The notes under the pieces were generated by a model, which saw nothing but the letters and a program-made list of their open reading frames with translations, ran no database searches and was not told where the DNA came from. The position numbers were made by a program, and so were the translations under genes. Below, in pieces: positions 1 through 7,996 of a stretch of DNA of 64,000 nucleotides. The stretch is taken from assembly GCF_000418555.1 (NCBI RefSeq), contig NZ_ATKM01000014.1, positions 1-64,000 on the forward strand, given 5' to 3'. Positions within the stretch are counted from its first letter, which is position 1; each line of letters opens with the position of its first letter. This DNA comes from Pseudomonas sp. P818. Its GTDB lineage: Bacteria > Pseudomonadota > Gammaproteobacteria > Pseudomonadales > Pseudomonadaceae.

Positions 1-692
1 ACCGCATGGGCGAGCGTCTGCAGGGGCTGATCGGCAGCCAGCGCCAGTTGCTGCGCGATGTCTCCCACGAGCTGCGCTCGCCCCTGGCACGCCTGCGCAT
101 CGCCCTGGCGCTGGCGGAACGCGCCAACGCCGCCGAGCGGGAAAAACTCTGGCCACGACTAGGCCAGGAATGTGATCGACTGGAAGCGCTGATCAGCGAA
201 ATTCTCGCCCTTGCCCGTCTGGACGCCGACCCGGGCGCTGCCCAGCCAGTCGATCTGCGTGCACTGCTCGGCAAACTGCAGGAGGACGCACGCCTGACCA
301 CGCCACAGCAATCGCTGCAGATCGACTTCGATCAGGCGGCTCACCTGGAGGGCTGGCCGGACATGCTCGAGCGTGCGCTCGACAACCTGCTGCGCAATGC
401 ACTGCGCTTCAGCCCACCGGACAAGCCGGTGGTCATCGGCGTGCAGCGCCAGAGACAGGAGGTTTTGCTCAGCGTGCGCGACCACGGCCCAGGAGTCGCC
501 AGCGAGCATCTGCAGCAGTTGGGCAAGCCCTTCTTTCGCGCGCCGGGCCAGAGCGGTTCCGGCCATGGCCTTGGGCTGGCCATCGCGCGCCGGGCGGCGC
601 AGCGTCACGGCGGTGAACTGCTGCTGGACAACCACCCCGAAGGCGGCTTCGTCGCCACTCTCAAGCTGCCGGCCAGGCAGCAGACAGCCTGA
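1..692 (+). CDS. cpxA: Sensor histidine kinase, CpxA-like (5' end missing)
   Basis: The gene is cut by the left window edge; the frame is open from base 3 and 228 residues from the first in-frame Met are visible. It carries the kinase core: a HisKA dimerisation helix with the phospho-acceptor His in SHELRSPLARLR, then a HATPase domain with N box (NLLRNALRFSPP), G1 box (DHGPGV) and G2 box (GHGLGLAIA). The periplasmic sensor and HAMP parts lie outside the window. Sequence style and the following genes (nitroreductase, Cys-cluster protein, TrkH, CyaB) match the P. aeruginosa CpxA locus (PA3206), so an envelope-stress kinase is the best reading; its response regulator should lie to the left. Another OmpR-type kinase cannot be excluded from the C-terminus alone. 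Confidence 0.8.
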   Translation, partial: RMGERLQGLIGSQRQLLRDVSHELRSPLARLRIALALAERANAAEREKLWPRLGQECDRLEALISEILALARLDADPGAAQPVDLRALLGKLQEDARLTTPQQSLQIDFDQAAHLEGWPDMLERALDNLLRNALRFSPPDKPVVIGVQRQRQEVLLSVRDHGPGVASEHLQQLGKPFFRAPGQSGSGHGLGLAIARRAAQRHGGELLLDNHPEGGFVATLKLPARQQTA

Positions 693-703
693 GTGTCGCG
701 GGC

Positions 704-1264
704 TCAGCCGTGCCAGGCGCTGACGAAATCCTCGACGCTAACTTCCGGGGCGCGACGCAGCTCGCGTTCCGGCGTACCAAGGTAGAGATAGGCGATGATC
801 TGCTCGTCCGCTGCCAGGCCCAGACCTTTGGCCACATGGGCGTCATAGGCCATGTCACCGGTACGCCAGACCGCGCCGATACCCTGAGCATGCGCCGCCA
901 GCAAGATGCCATGGGCCGCACAACCGGCCGCGATCACCTGCTCGGACGCCGGCACCTTGGGATGAGCCTGCACGCGGGCGATCACCACCACCAGCAACGG
1001 CGCACGCATGGGCATGCCGCGGGCTTTGAGCAATTTTTCTTCCGGCGCCTGGGCATCGGCCGCCAGCAACGCGCCGGCGAACAACTCGCCCATGCGCTCG
1101 CGCGCCGCCCCCTCGACCGTCAGAAAACGCCAGGGGCGCAGCTGGCCATGATCCGGCGCACGTAACGCCGCGCGAAACAGCAGCTCACGTTGCGCCGTAT
1201 CTGGAGCCGGGTCGACCAGGCGGGGAACGGAAACACGGTTGAGCAGAGCGTCGAGAGCCTCCAT
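704..1264 (-). CDS. Nitroreductase family protein (YdjA-like)
   Basis: This is a 186-residue FMN-dependent nitroreductase-fold protein, the compact YdjA type. Visible family features are the early flavin-binding stretch RAALRAPDHGQLRPWRF, the central segment GCAAHGILLAAHAQGIGAVWRTG and the C-terminal YLYLGTPE. The frame stays open upstream to 1408, but the start at 1264 is chosen because GGAGG lies 7 bases before that ATG and because the upstream extension runs through repeats. It converges with the kinase gene (11 bp between stop codons). The physiological substrate of this family is unsettled; it probably reduces nitro or quinone-like compounds with NAD(P)H in the cytoplasm. Confidence 0.85.
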   Translation of the reverse strand: MEALDALLNRVSVPRLVDPAPDTAQRELLFRAALRAPDHGQLRPWRFLTVEGAARERMGELFAGALLAADAQAPEEKLLKARGMPMRAPLLVVVIARVQAHPKVPASEQVIAAGCAAHGILLAAHAQGIGAVWRTGDMAYDAHVAKGLGLAADEQIIAYLYLGTPERELRRAPEVSVEDFVSAWHG

Positions 1265-1302
1265 CGGCCACCTCCAAAAACAAAGATGGCAGCATTCTCG
1301 AT

Positions 1303-1327
1303 GCTGCAAGCTGCAAGCTGCAAGCTG
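1303..1327. repeat. Short tandem repeat, heptamer GCTGCAA
   Basis: The heptamer GCTGCAA is repeated three times in a row and followed by a partial fourth copy, just upstream of the nitroreductase start. No function is evident. Confidence 0.8.
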
Positions 1328-1366
1328 ACCGATGCACACACTCGGATGTCGGAAGCCCATGAAGCC

Positions 1367-1417
1367 GTAGCTCCGATGCAATCGAGGGATCGCTGCCCCG
1401 GATTGCATCCGGGCTAC
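1367..1417. repeat. REP-like palindrome, GTAGCCCGGATGCAATCC family
   Basis: The inverted arms read GTAGCTCCGATGCAAT and ATTGCATCCGGGCTAC, the left arm having diverged. It belongs to the same family as the elements at 22460, 39021, 39755 and 57588 and lies between the nitroreductase and YkgJ-family genes, both on the minus strand. Confidence 0.75.
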
Positions 1418-1437
1418 AGGCTAGCCTGCAGCCGCCG

Positions 1438-1809
1438 TCAGGCTACCCGGTCAGGCGATATCACCGGCTGCACCGGCGGCGTCAGCGGCGGCAGGCCATG
1501 GGCCTTGCGCGCGTCGTCGCAACGCGGATTGTGCACGCCGTTCTCCCAGGACGCCTCGAACTCGCGGCAACTGCTCGAACGCTGTTCGTACATGGTGCAG
1601 CGTACGCCACAACCGACATCGCCCAGCAGCTGGGTACAGCGCGCCGGCTTGCTCTCGGTGCCACGCATGGCGACGTAATGAGGGCTGATCTGGATGACCT
1701 GTTCGTCCGGAACGCTACCGCCCGCGGATTGGCACTCGCCCCAGAAGAAGGACACACGAAAGAACGCGCAGCAGGCGCCGCACGTAAGGCAGGGATTGGC
1801 TTCGGACAT
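1438..1809 (-). CDS. YkgJ family cysteine cluster protein
   Basis: This 123-residue protein opens with CLTCGACCAFF and carries further Cys residues (GVGC-type spacing in DVGCGVRC, SSCREF, NPRCDDA), the layout of the YkgJ/UPF0153 family, which probably binds zinc or an iron-sulphur cluster. Nearly half of the sequence follows this Cys pattern and there is no membrane segment. No Shine-Dalgarno sequence is visible before the chosen ATG at 1807-1809, so the start is less certain. It is divergent from the trkH genes across about 150 bp. The molecular function of the family is unknown. Confidence 0.85.
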   Translation of the reverse strand: MSEANPCLTCGACCAFFRVSFFWGECQSAGGSVPDEQVIQISPHYVAMRGTESKPARCTQLLGDVGCGVRCTMYEQRSSSCREFEASWENGVHNPRCDDARKAHGLPPLTPPVQPVISPDRVA

Positions 1810-1958
1810 TTGAGGAGGACTCGGAAACCGGCGGACGCCGGCAACTGGCGGCTATTCTATGCTTGGCAATGCGCTTGTAAAGCCCCCACCGTTGCGGTTT
1901 ACAGCAGCCCGTCCGCGGGTAGAATGGCGCATTTTTACAACCCGCCAGAGCCCCCTAC

Positions 1959-3413
1959 ATGGCCTTGCCGACGCTGCGCATCATCGGTTTCATCATCGGC
2001 ATCTTTCTGATTACCCTGGCGGTGAGCATGGCCATTCCCATGCTGACCCTGCTCATCTTCGAGCACCCGGAAGATCTCACCGCCTTCCTCTGGTCCAGCC
2101 TGATCACTCTGGTCGCCGGCCTCGCGCTGGTGATCCCCGGGCGCCCGCAGAACGCGCAGTTGCGTCCGCGCGACATGTATCTGCTGACGACGGGCAGCTG
2201 GACGCTGGTCTGCGCTTTCGCCGCCCTGCCGCTGATGTTGATCGCCCATATCAGCTATACCGATGCGGTGTTCGAGACCATGTCCGGTATCACCACGACT
2301 GGGTCGACCGTACTGACCGGCCTGGACAGCATGTCACCCGGCATCCTGATCTGGCGCTCGATGCTGCAATGGCTGGGTGGTATCGGCTTCATCGGCATGG
2401 CGGTGGCGATTCTGCCGCTGCTGCGCGTGGGCGGCATGCGCCTGTTCCAGACCGAATCGTCGGACTGGGGCGAGAAGGTCATGCCGCGTTCGCATATGGC
2501 CGCCAAGTATCTGCTACTGGTCTACGTGGCGATCACCCTGCTCGGCGTCCTGGCCTACTGGGCAGCGGGGATGGAGCTGTTCGATGCGCTGAACCACGCG
2601 ATGACGTCGATCTCCACCGGCGGTTACTCAACCTCGGACTCATCTCTGGCCAACTGGCAGCAGCCCGCCGTGCACTGGACGGCGGTCGTGCTGATGCTGC
2701 TCGGCGGCATGCCGTTCATGCTCTATGTCGCCTTTGTACGCGGCAATCGTCAGGCCTTGTTCAAGGATCACCAGGTCCGCGGTTTCATCGGTTTTCTGCT
2801 GCTCACCTGGCTGGTGTTCGGCACCTGGTTGTGGCTCAACTCTGACTACGCCTGGCCCGACGCGGTGCGCGTCGTCGCGGTCAACGTCACCTCGGTGGTC
2901 ACCACCACCGGCTTCGCCCTCGGTGACTACAGCACCTGGGGCAGCTTCGCCGTGCTGCTGTTCTTCTACCTGACCTTCGTAGGCGGCTGCTCCGGCTCGA
3001 CCTCCGGCGGCTTGAAGATCTTCCGCTTCCAGGTCGCCTACGTGCTGCTCAAGGCCAACCTGATGCAGCTGGTGCACCCTCGCGCGGTCATCAAGCAGCA
3101 GTACAACAATCACAACCTGGATGAAGAGATCGTCCGCTCGCTGATCACCTTCTCCTTCTTCTTCACCATCACCATCGGTGTGCTGGCTCTGGCCCTGACC
3201 CTGGTCGGCCTGGACTGGGTCACGGCGCTGACCGGCGCCGCCACCGCCGTGTGCAACGTCGGCCCGGGCCTTGGACCGATCATCGGCCCGGCCGGCAACT
3301 TCGCCAGCCTGCCGGACTCGGCCAAATGGCTGCTCAGTGCTGGCATGCTGCTCGGCCGCCTGGAGATTCTGACTGTGCTGGTACTGGTCACCCGCAGCTT
3401 CTGGAAGCACTGA
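1959..3413 (+). CDS. trkH: TrkH family potassium uptake protein, first copy
   Basis: A 484-residue integral membrane protein of the TrkH/KtrB superfamily, the pore of the Trk potassium uptake system, which normally works with the cytosolic NAD-binding subunit TrkA (not in this window). The four pore loops are visible: SGITTTGSTVLTGLD (about residues 108-122), SISTGGYSTSDSS (about 218-230), VVTTTGFALGDY and VGPGLGPIIGPAGNF, each with the conserved Gly of the K+ selectivity filter. The sequence GGCSGSTSGGLKIFR after the third loop is typical of the family. It is followed after 3 bp by a second trkH gene of identical length, so the two are certainly co-transcribed. The ATG at 1959 has only a weak ribosome binding site. 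Confidence 0.93.
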   Translation: MALPTLRIIGFIIGIFLITLAVSMAIPMLTLLIFEHPEDLTAFLWSSLITLVAGLALVIPGRPQNAQLRPRDMYLLTTGSWTLVCAFAALPLMLIAHISYTDAVFETMSGITTTGSTVLTGLDSMSPGILIWRSMLQWLGGIGFIGMAVAILPLLRVGGMRLFQTESSDWGEKVMPRSHMAAKYLLLVYVAITLLGVLAYWAAGMELFDALNHAMTSISTGGYSTSDSSLANWQQPAVHWTAVVLMLLGGMPFMLYVAFVRGNRQALFKDHQVRGFIGFLLLTWLVFGTWLWLNSDYAWPDAVRVVAVNVTSVVTTTGFALGDYSTWGSFAVLLFFYLTFVGGCSGSTSGGLKIFRFQVAYVLLKANLMQLVHPRAVIKQQYNNHNLDEEIVRSLITFSFFFTITIGVLALALTLVGLDWVTALTGAATAVCNVGPGLGPIIGPAGNFASLPDSAKWLLSAGMLLGRLEILTVLVLVTRSFWKH

Positions 3414-3416
3414 CCG

Positions 3417-4871
3417 ATGCCTCTGTCCAGTCTGCGCATCCTCGCCTTCATCAATGGCATCTTCCTCGTCACCCTGGCGCTGAGCATGCTGGTGCCGGTG
3501 ATCACTCTGCTGATCTTCGAGCAGCCCCAGGGCATCAATGCCTTCCTTTGGTCCAGCCTGATCACGGCGCTGGTGGGCATCGCCATGATCGCCCAGGGCC
3601 GCCCCCAGCAGACGCGACTGCGCCCGCGCGACATGTACATGCTGACGGTATCGAGCTGGGTAATGGTGTCGATCTTCGCCGCATTGCCATTCATCTTCGC
3701 CGAACGCGCCAGCATCACCGACGCCTATTTCGAGAGCATGTCCGGCATCACCGCTACCGGCGCCACGGTATTCAGCGGCCTCGACGACATGTCCCCCGGC
3801 ACGTTGATCTGGCGCTCCCTGTTGCACTGGCTGGGCGGCATCGGCTTCATCGGCATGGCCGTGGCTATCCTGCCGATTCTGCGCATCGGCGGCATGCGCC
3901 TGTTCCAGACCGAGTCCTCGGACCGCTCGGAGAAGGTCATGCCGCGCTCGCACATGGTCGCCAAGTACATGGTGCTGGCCTACGTCGGCCTGAGCACCCT
4001 CGCCGTGTTGGCCTTCTGGCTGGCGGGGATGGGCCTGTTCGACTCGATCAACCACGCCATGTCCGCCATCGCCACCGGCGGTTTCTCCACCTCGGACTCG
4101 TCACTGGGCAAATGGCAGGCGCCAGCCATTCACTGGGTCGCGGTCGTGGTCATGGTGCTTGGCAGCCTGCCCTTCGTGCTCTACGTCGGCGCCCTACGTG
4201 GCAATTACCGCGCCCTGCTGCGCGATGCCCAGGTGCGCGGTTTTCTGCTGTTGCTGGTGGGCAGCTGGTTCGTACTGGCGGGTTGGAAATGGCTGACCAC
4301 CGACCTGTTCTGGCTCGATGCGCTGCGTCTGGTCGCGGTGAACATCACCTCGATCATGACCACTACGGGCTTTGCCGTGGGTGACTACCACCTGTGGGGC
4401 CCCTTCGCCAGCATGATGTTCTTCTACCTGGGCTTCGTCGGCGGCTGTTCCGGCTCTACCGCGGGCGGGCTGAAGATTTTCCGTTTCCAGGTGGCCTACA
4501 TCCTGCTCAAGGCCAACCTCAAGCAGCTCATTCATCCCCGTGCGGTCATCAAGCAGCAGTACAACCGCCACCGGCTGGACGAAGACATCGTTCGCTCGAT
4601 ACTGGCCTTCGCCTTCTTCTACACCATCACCATCGCCACCCTGGCGCTGGGGGTTGCCATGTGTGGTGTGGACTGGATAACCGCATTGACCGGCGCGGCG
4701 GCCATGGTCTCAGGCGTTGGCCCGGGGATGGGCGAGATGGTCGGCCCCGCCGGTAATTACGCCAACATTCCCGACCTGGCCAAGTGGCTGCTGAGTTTCG
4801 GCATGCTGCTCGGGCGTCTGGAAATCCTCACTGTGCTGGTGCTGCTGTTCCCGGCCTTCTGGCGTCACTGA
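3417..4871 (+). CDS. trkH: TrkH family potassium uptake protein, second tandem copy
   Basis: A second 484-residue TrkH, starting 3 bp after the stop of the first copy and collinear with it over its whole length without visible gaps, hence a tandem duplication. The pore loops have diverged: loop 1 reads SGITATGATVFSGLD (TTGST in copy 1 has become ATGAT), loop 4 reads VGPGMGEMVGPAGNY and gains a Glu, while loops 2 and 3 (TGGFSTSDSS, TTTGFAVGDY) are nearly unchanged. The duplication is therefore old enough for filter-flanking residues to change. Whether the proteins form homodimers or a heterodimer (TrkH works as a dimer) cannot be told from sequence. No frameshift or truncation is seen. Confidence 0.93.
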   Translation: MPLSSLRILAFINGIFLVTLALSMLVPVITLLIFEQPQGINAFLWSSLITALVGIAMIAQGRPQQTRLRPRDMYMLTVSSWVMVSIFAALPFIFAERASITDAYFESMSGITATGATVFSGLDDMSPGTLIWRSLLHWLGGIGFIGMAVAILPILRIGGMRLFQTESSDRSEKVMPRSHMVAKYMVLAYVGLSTLAVLAFWLAGMGLFDSINHAMSAIATGGFSTSDSSLGKWQAPAIHWVAVVVMVLGSLPFVLYVGALRGNYRALLRDAQVRGFLLLLVGSWFVLAGWKWLTTDLFWLDALRLVAVNITSIMTTTGFAVGDYHLWGPFASMMFFYLGFVGGCSGSTAGGLKIFRFQVAYILLKANLKQLIHPRAVIKQQYNRHRLDEDIVRSILAFAFFYTITIATLALGVAMCGVDWITALTGAAAMVSGVGPGMGEMVGPAGNYANIPDLAKWLLSFGMLLGRLEILTVLVLLFPAFWRH

Positions 4872-4876
4872 GAAGC

Positions 4877-5890
4877 TCAGCCGGCCAGCCCGCGGCGACT
4901 GCGATACTCTCCAGGCGTTTCGCCGAACCAGCGACGAAACGCCCGAAAGAAGTTGCTCGGGTCGGCGAACCCCAGCAGATAGGCGACCTCCAGCAGGGTC
5001 AGGTCGACCTGCCCGAGGTACTGCTCGGCCAGCTCACGACGGGTGTCGTCGAGCAATTGCTGATAGCTGGTGCCCTCTTCCTGCAGGCGCCGTTGCAGTG
5101 TGCGTTGCGACAGATGCAGCGCCTGCGCCACCACCTCGCGCCGCGGCTCACCCTGAGGCAACAGGCGGCATAGCACCTGACGCACCTGATGGGTGACACG
5201 ACTAGTGCAGAAACGCGCCAGGTACTCGCCGGCAAAGCGGTCGTGCAGTTGCGCCAGCGCCTCGTTGGCACTGGGCAACGGCGCCTCCAGATCGGCGCGC
5301 TCGAAGATCAGCCCATAATGCTCGGCGTTGAACTTGAGCGGCGCCTGGAACACCTGCTGATAGGGCGCCAGATCGGCTGGCACCGGGCCCTGCAGGCGAA
5401 TCTCGCGCGGCCGTATCGGCTTGCCGGTCATCCAGCGGCAGAACGCCAGGCAGTAGGCCAGCGACGCTTCGGCGCTCTGCCGCGCCGGAGGCAGGCGATC
5501 ACCATGAATCGCCAGGGTCAGCGCATAGCCATCGGGCTGCACGAGGAAATTCAGATCCGCCCCTTCGCCGATGATGCGCTGGTAGCGCACCAGACGGGTG
5601 AAGCCGTCGCGCAGGTTGCGACTGGACATCAGTGCGTAGCCCACCACATGGAAGGACGCGGGGCGCACCACCTGTGCCATGTTCAGGCCGATGGCCGGAT
5701 TGCCCGACAGCGCCACGGCACGTTGCCAGAGACGGGTCATGCCGTCCTGCGGGAAGCGCGCATCGGGGTCGCTCAAGGCGGCGTGATCCATGCCCAGCTC
5801 GGCGAACAGGCTGACACAATCGACGCCACCGAGCTCCAGCGCCTGCACGATGGCCAGCGCCCAGCTGGAAGAAGTGGTTCTTTCGCTCAT
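4877..5890 (-). CDS. AraC family transcriptional regulator
   Basis: A 337-residue regulator. The N-terminal two thirds resemble the arabinose-binding/OruR-type ligand domain (GNPAIGLNMAQVVRPASFH, PREIRLQGPVP). The C-terminal approximately 100 residues are the double helix-turn-helix, with LHLSQRTLQRRLQEEGTSY as the first and EVAYLLGFADPSNFFRAF as the second recognition region. The frame is open to 6229, but the extension reads through sequence with no homology and the start at 5890 (MSERTTSSS) is preferred; an in-frame ATG at 5923 is the alternative. It converges on trkH and is divergent from the DUF962 gene. The target genes and ligand are unknown. Confidence 0.87.
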   Translation of the reverse strand: MSERTTSSSWALAIVQALELGGVDCVSLFAELGMDHAALSDPDARFPQDGMTRLWQRAVALSGNPAIGLNMAQVVRPASFHVVGYALMSSRNLRDGFTRLVRYQRIIGEGADLNFLVQPDGYALTLAIHGDRLPPARQSAEASLAYCLAFCRWMTGKPIRPREIRLQGPVPADLAPYQQVFQAPLKFNAEHYGLIFERADLEAPLPSANEALAQLHDRFAGEYLARFCTSRVTHQVRQVLCRLLPQGEPRREVVAQALHLSQRTLQRRLQEEGTSYQQLLDDTRRELAEQYLGQVDLTLLEVAYLLGFADPSNFFRAFRRWFGETPGEYRSRRGLAG

Positions 5891-6019
5891 CGTCTTGTTC
5901 TTGTGATCAATCAGCAAGGCCATGATTGGCGGCGCAAGGATACTAGACTGGCACCTTAAGTCAGTGGCCCACGGAGACAGCCGCTCTACACTGATCGTGA
6001 CAATAACAGGAGGTGCGCC

Positions 6020-6337
6020 ATGACCGCCCAGACCACCGAACGCTACCAGAGCTTTGCCGAGTTCTACCCCTACTACCTGCAGGAACACAGCAACCCGGTA
6101 TGCCGCCGCCTGCACTACGTAGGCAGCCTGCTGGTGCTGGCAATACTCGCTTATGCGCTGTTTACCCAACAATGGCTGTGGCTGCTGGCCATGCCGCTGG
6201 CGGGCTACGGCTTCGCCTGGGTTGGCCATTTCGTGTTCGAAAAGAACCGGCCCGCCACCTTCGACTACCCGCTATACAGCCTGATGGGCGACTGGGTGAT
6301 GCTCAAGGACGCCTTCACCGGCCGTATCCGTTTCTAG
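6020..6337 (+). CDS. DUF962 / Mpo1-like family membrane protein
   Basis: A 105-residue protein with the DUF962 signature: an N-terminal FAEFYPYYLQEHSNPVCRRLHYVG, two central membrane helices, then GHFVFEKNRPATF and a C-terminal YSLMGDWVMLKDAFTG. Yeast Mpo1 of this family is an Fe(II)-dependent dioxygenase acting on 2-hydroxy fatty acids; the conserved His residues here (HSNP, LHYVG, GHFVFEKN) fit such a metal site, but the bacterial activity is inferred only. A strong ribosome binding site (AGGAGG, 7 bases before the ATG) fixes the start. It stands alone, divergent from the AraC gene. Confidence 0.88.
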   Translation: MTAQTTERYQSFAEFYPYYLQEHSNPVCRRLHYVGSLLVLAILAYALFTQQWLWLLAMPLAGYGFAWVGHFVFEKNRPATFDYPLYSLMGDWVMLKDAFTGRIRF

Positions 6338-6429
6338 GGTCAGACGCAACGACCGCCGGTATGCTGGCCTTGTGCCGTTCGGCGGCCGTGCTTGGCTGCT
6401 TGTCGCCCCCTTGGTTATGATCCCCGCCC

Positions 6430-6451
6430 CACCCGAGCTCTGGCTCGGGTG
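6430..6451. other. Perfect hairpin between DUF962 gene and cyaB
   Basis: Arms CACCCGAGC and GCTCGGGTG pair perfectly around TCTG. No T-run follows on either strand, so it is not a standard intrinsic terminator; it lies 56 bp before the cyaB start and could be a weak terminator or part of the cyaB leader. Confidence 0.5.
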
Positions 6452-6506
6452 TTGCAGACCGCTCAGGCGCCAGATCTAGGCGCCCAATCAGGGATCCTCA
6501 GCGCGA

Positions 6507-7895
6507 ATGAAGTCAGCCACCATCAGCCGAGCCAATAGTCTGCCGACGCCACCGCTGCGCGAATACTACTCCCGCGTTCTCGCCTACATCACCACCGCGG
6601 CCAGTATCGCCGCCGGTACCGCAGTCGGACATTTTACTTACGACGTCCTCTGGATGGTGCCCTACGCCCTGCTCTATCCGCACCTTGCCTATCAGGTCAG
6701 CCGCCGCTTCAAGAACGATCATCCGCAGCAAACAGACCTAGGCCTGTTGTTCGTCGATGCCCTGCATGCCGGCGCCTCGGCCGCACTGCTGGGTTTCTCC
6801 AGCGTGCCCAGTTCGATGTTGCTGCTGATTCTGACCTTCAGTGCCCTGGTGATCGGTGGTCTGCGCTATCTGGGCATCGCCGTGCTGGTGGCCATCAGTG
6901 CCAGCACCCTGGCCACTGCCGTGGTCGGCCCGCACCTGAATCCCGACACACCGACAACCGTAGGTCTGGTCAGCATCTTCTTCACCGCCTTGTATATCGG
7001 CATTACCGCCTACTTCATGCATCAGCAGGGGCTGCGCCTGGCGCAGGTACGCATCGAGATCAAGCGTGAACAGGAAAAGGCCGCACGCCTGGCACGCAAC
7101 CTGGCCAAATACCTGTCACCGCAGGTCTGGGAGTCGATTTTCACTGGCAAGAAGAGCGTGCGCCTGGAAACCCAGCGCAAGAAGCTCACGGTGTTCTTCT
7201 CCGATATCAAGGGCTTCACCGAACTGTCGGAGGAGCTGGAAGCCGAAGCGCTGACCGACCTGCTCAACACCTACCTCAACGAGATGTCGAAGATCTGCCT
7301 GAAATATGGCGGCACCATCGACAAGTTCATCGGTGACAGCGTCATGGTGTTCTTCGGCGATCCCAGCAGCAACGGCGCCAAGAAAGACGCGGTAGCGGCG
7401 GTTTCCATGGCCATCGCCATGCGCAAGCACATGAAGGTGCTGCGCCAGCAGTGGCGTGCGCAGGGCATCACCAAGCCCCTGGAAATCCGCATGGGTCTGA
7501 ACACGGGTTACTGCACGGTCGGCAACTTCGGCGCCGACACGCGCATGGACTACACCATCGTAGGTCGCGAAGTGAACCTCGCCAGCCGCCTTGAGAGCGC
7601 CGCCGAAGCCGGTGAAATCCTGATTTCCCACGAGGCCTATTCACTGGTCAAGGACGTGATCATGTGCCGCGACAAGGGGCAGATCACGGTCAAGGGCTTC
7701 AGTCGACCGGTGCAGATCTATCAGGTGGTGGACTTCCGCCGCGACCTGGGCGCCACCTCCAGCTACGTCGAGCACGAGCTGCCCGGCTTCTCCATGTATC
7801 TCGATACCAACGGCATCCAGAACTACGACAAGGAGCGGGTGATCCAGGCACTGAACCAGGCCGCCGAGAAGCTGCGTGACAAGGTCATTCTCTGA
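6507..7895 (+). CDS. cyaB: Class III adenylate cyclase CyaB with MASE2 membrane sensor
   Basis: A 462-residue protein matching P. aeruginosa CyaB (PA3217), the main source of cAMP for the Vfr regulator. Residues about 25-185 form a MASE2-type six-helix membrane domain. The catalytic domain starts near 225: metal-binding Asp233 in FFSDIKGF and Asp277 in KFIGDSVMVFFG, the adenine-selecting region MDYTIVGREVNLASRLES and the transition-state Asn-Arg pair within it. These residues are intact, so it should make cAMP from ATP. It is monocistronic: a hairpin precedes it, and a 19-bp-arm inverted repeat separates it from the convergent agt1 gene. Confidence 0.92.
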   Translation: MKSATISRANSLPTPPLREYYSRVLAYITTAASIAAGTAVGHFTYDVLWMVPYALLYPHLAYQVSRRFKNDHPQQTDLGLLFVDALHAGASAALLGFSSVPSSMLLLILTFSALVIGGLRYLGIAVLVAISASTLATAVVGPHLNPDTPTTVGLVSIFFTALYIGITAYFMHQQGLRLAQVRIEIKREQEKAARLARNLAKYLSPQVWESIFTGKKSVRLETQRKKLTVFFSDIKGFTELSEELEAEALTDLLNTYLNEMSKICLKYGGTIDKFIGDSVMVFFGDPSSNGAKKDAVAAVSMAIAMRKHMKVLRQQWRAQGITKPLEIRMGLNTGYCTVGNFGADTRMDYTIVGREVNLASRLESAAEAGEILISHEAYSLVKDVIMCRDKGQITVKGFSRPVQIYQVVDFRRDLGATSSYVEHELPGFSMYLDTNGIQNYDKERVIQALNQAAEKLRDKVIL

Positions 7896-7916
7896 GGCGA
7901 ACCACTTGGCAGCGCT

Positions 7917-7987
7917 TCGCGGCTGAAGCCGCTCCCAGGTTCATGCAAGCGCCGACCTAACTCATGTAGGAGCGGCTTCAGCCGCGA
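7917..7987. repeat. REP-like inverted repeat, GGAGCGGCTTCAGCCGCGA family
   Basis: Two perfect 19-bp arms (TCGCGGCTGAAGCCGCTCC and its complement) flank 33 bases. It sits between the convergent cyaB and agt1 genes and may act as a bidirectional transcript end or mRNA stabiliser. The same family occurs at 42471 and, as a variant, at 52026. Confidence 0.8.
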
Positions 7988-7996
7988 AAAATCGGC

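Noticed and set aside
2640..4055. 471-codon minus-strand frame across both trkH genes
   Set aside because: It spans two real genes on the other strand and has a low-complexity His/Gln/Asp-rich product typical of antisense frames.
6430..6451. Intrinsic terminator after the DUF962 gene
   Set aside because: The hairpin is perfect but no T-run follows on either strand, so it is listed only as a hairpin.
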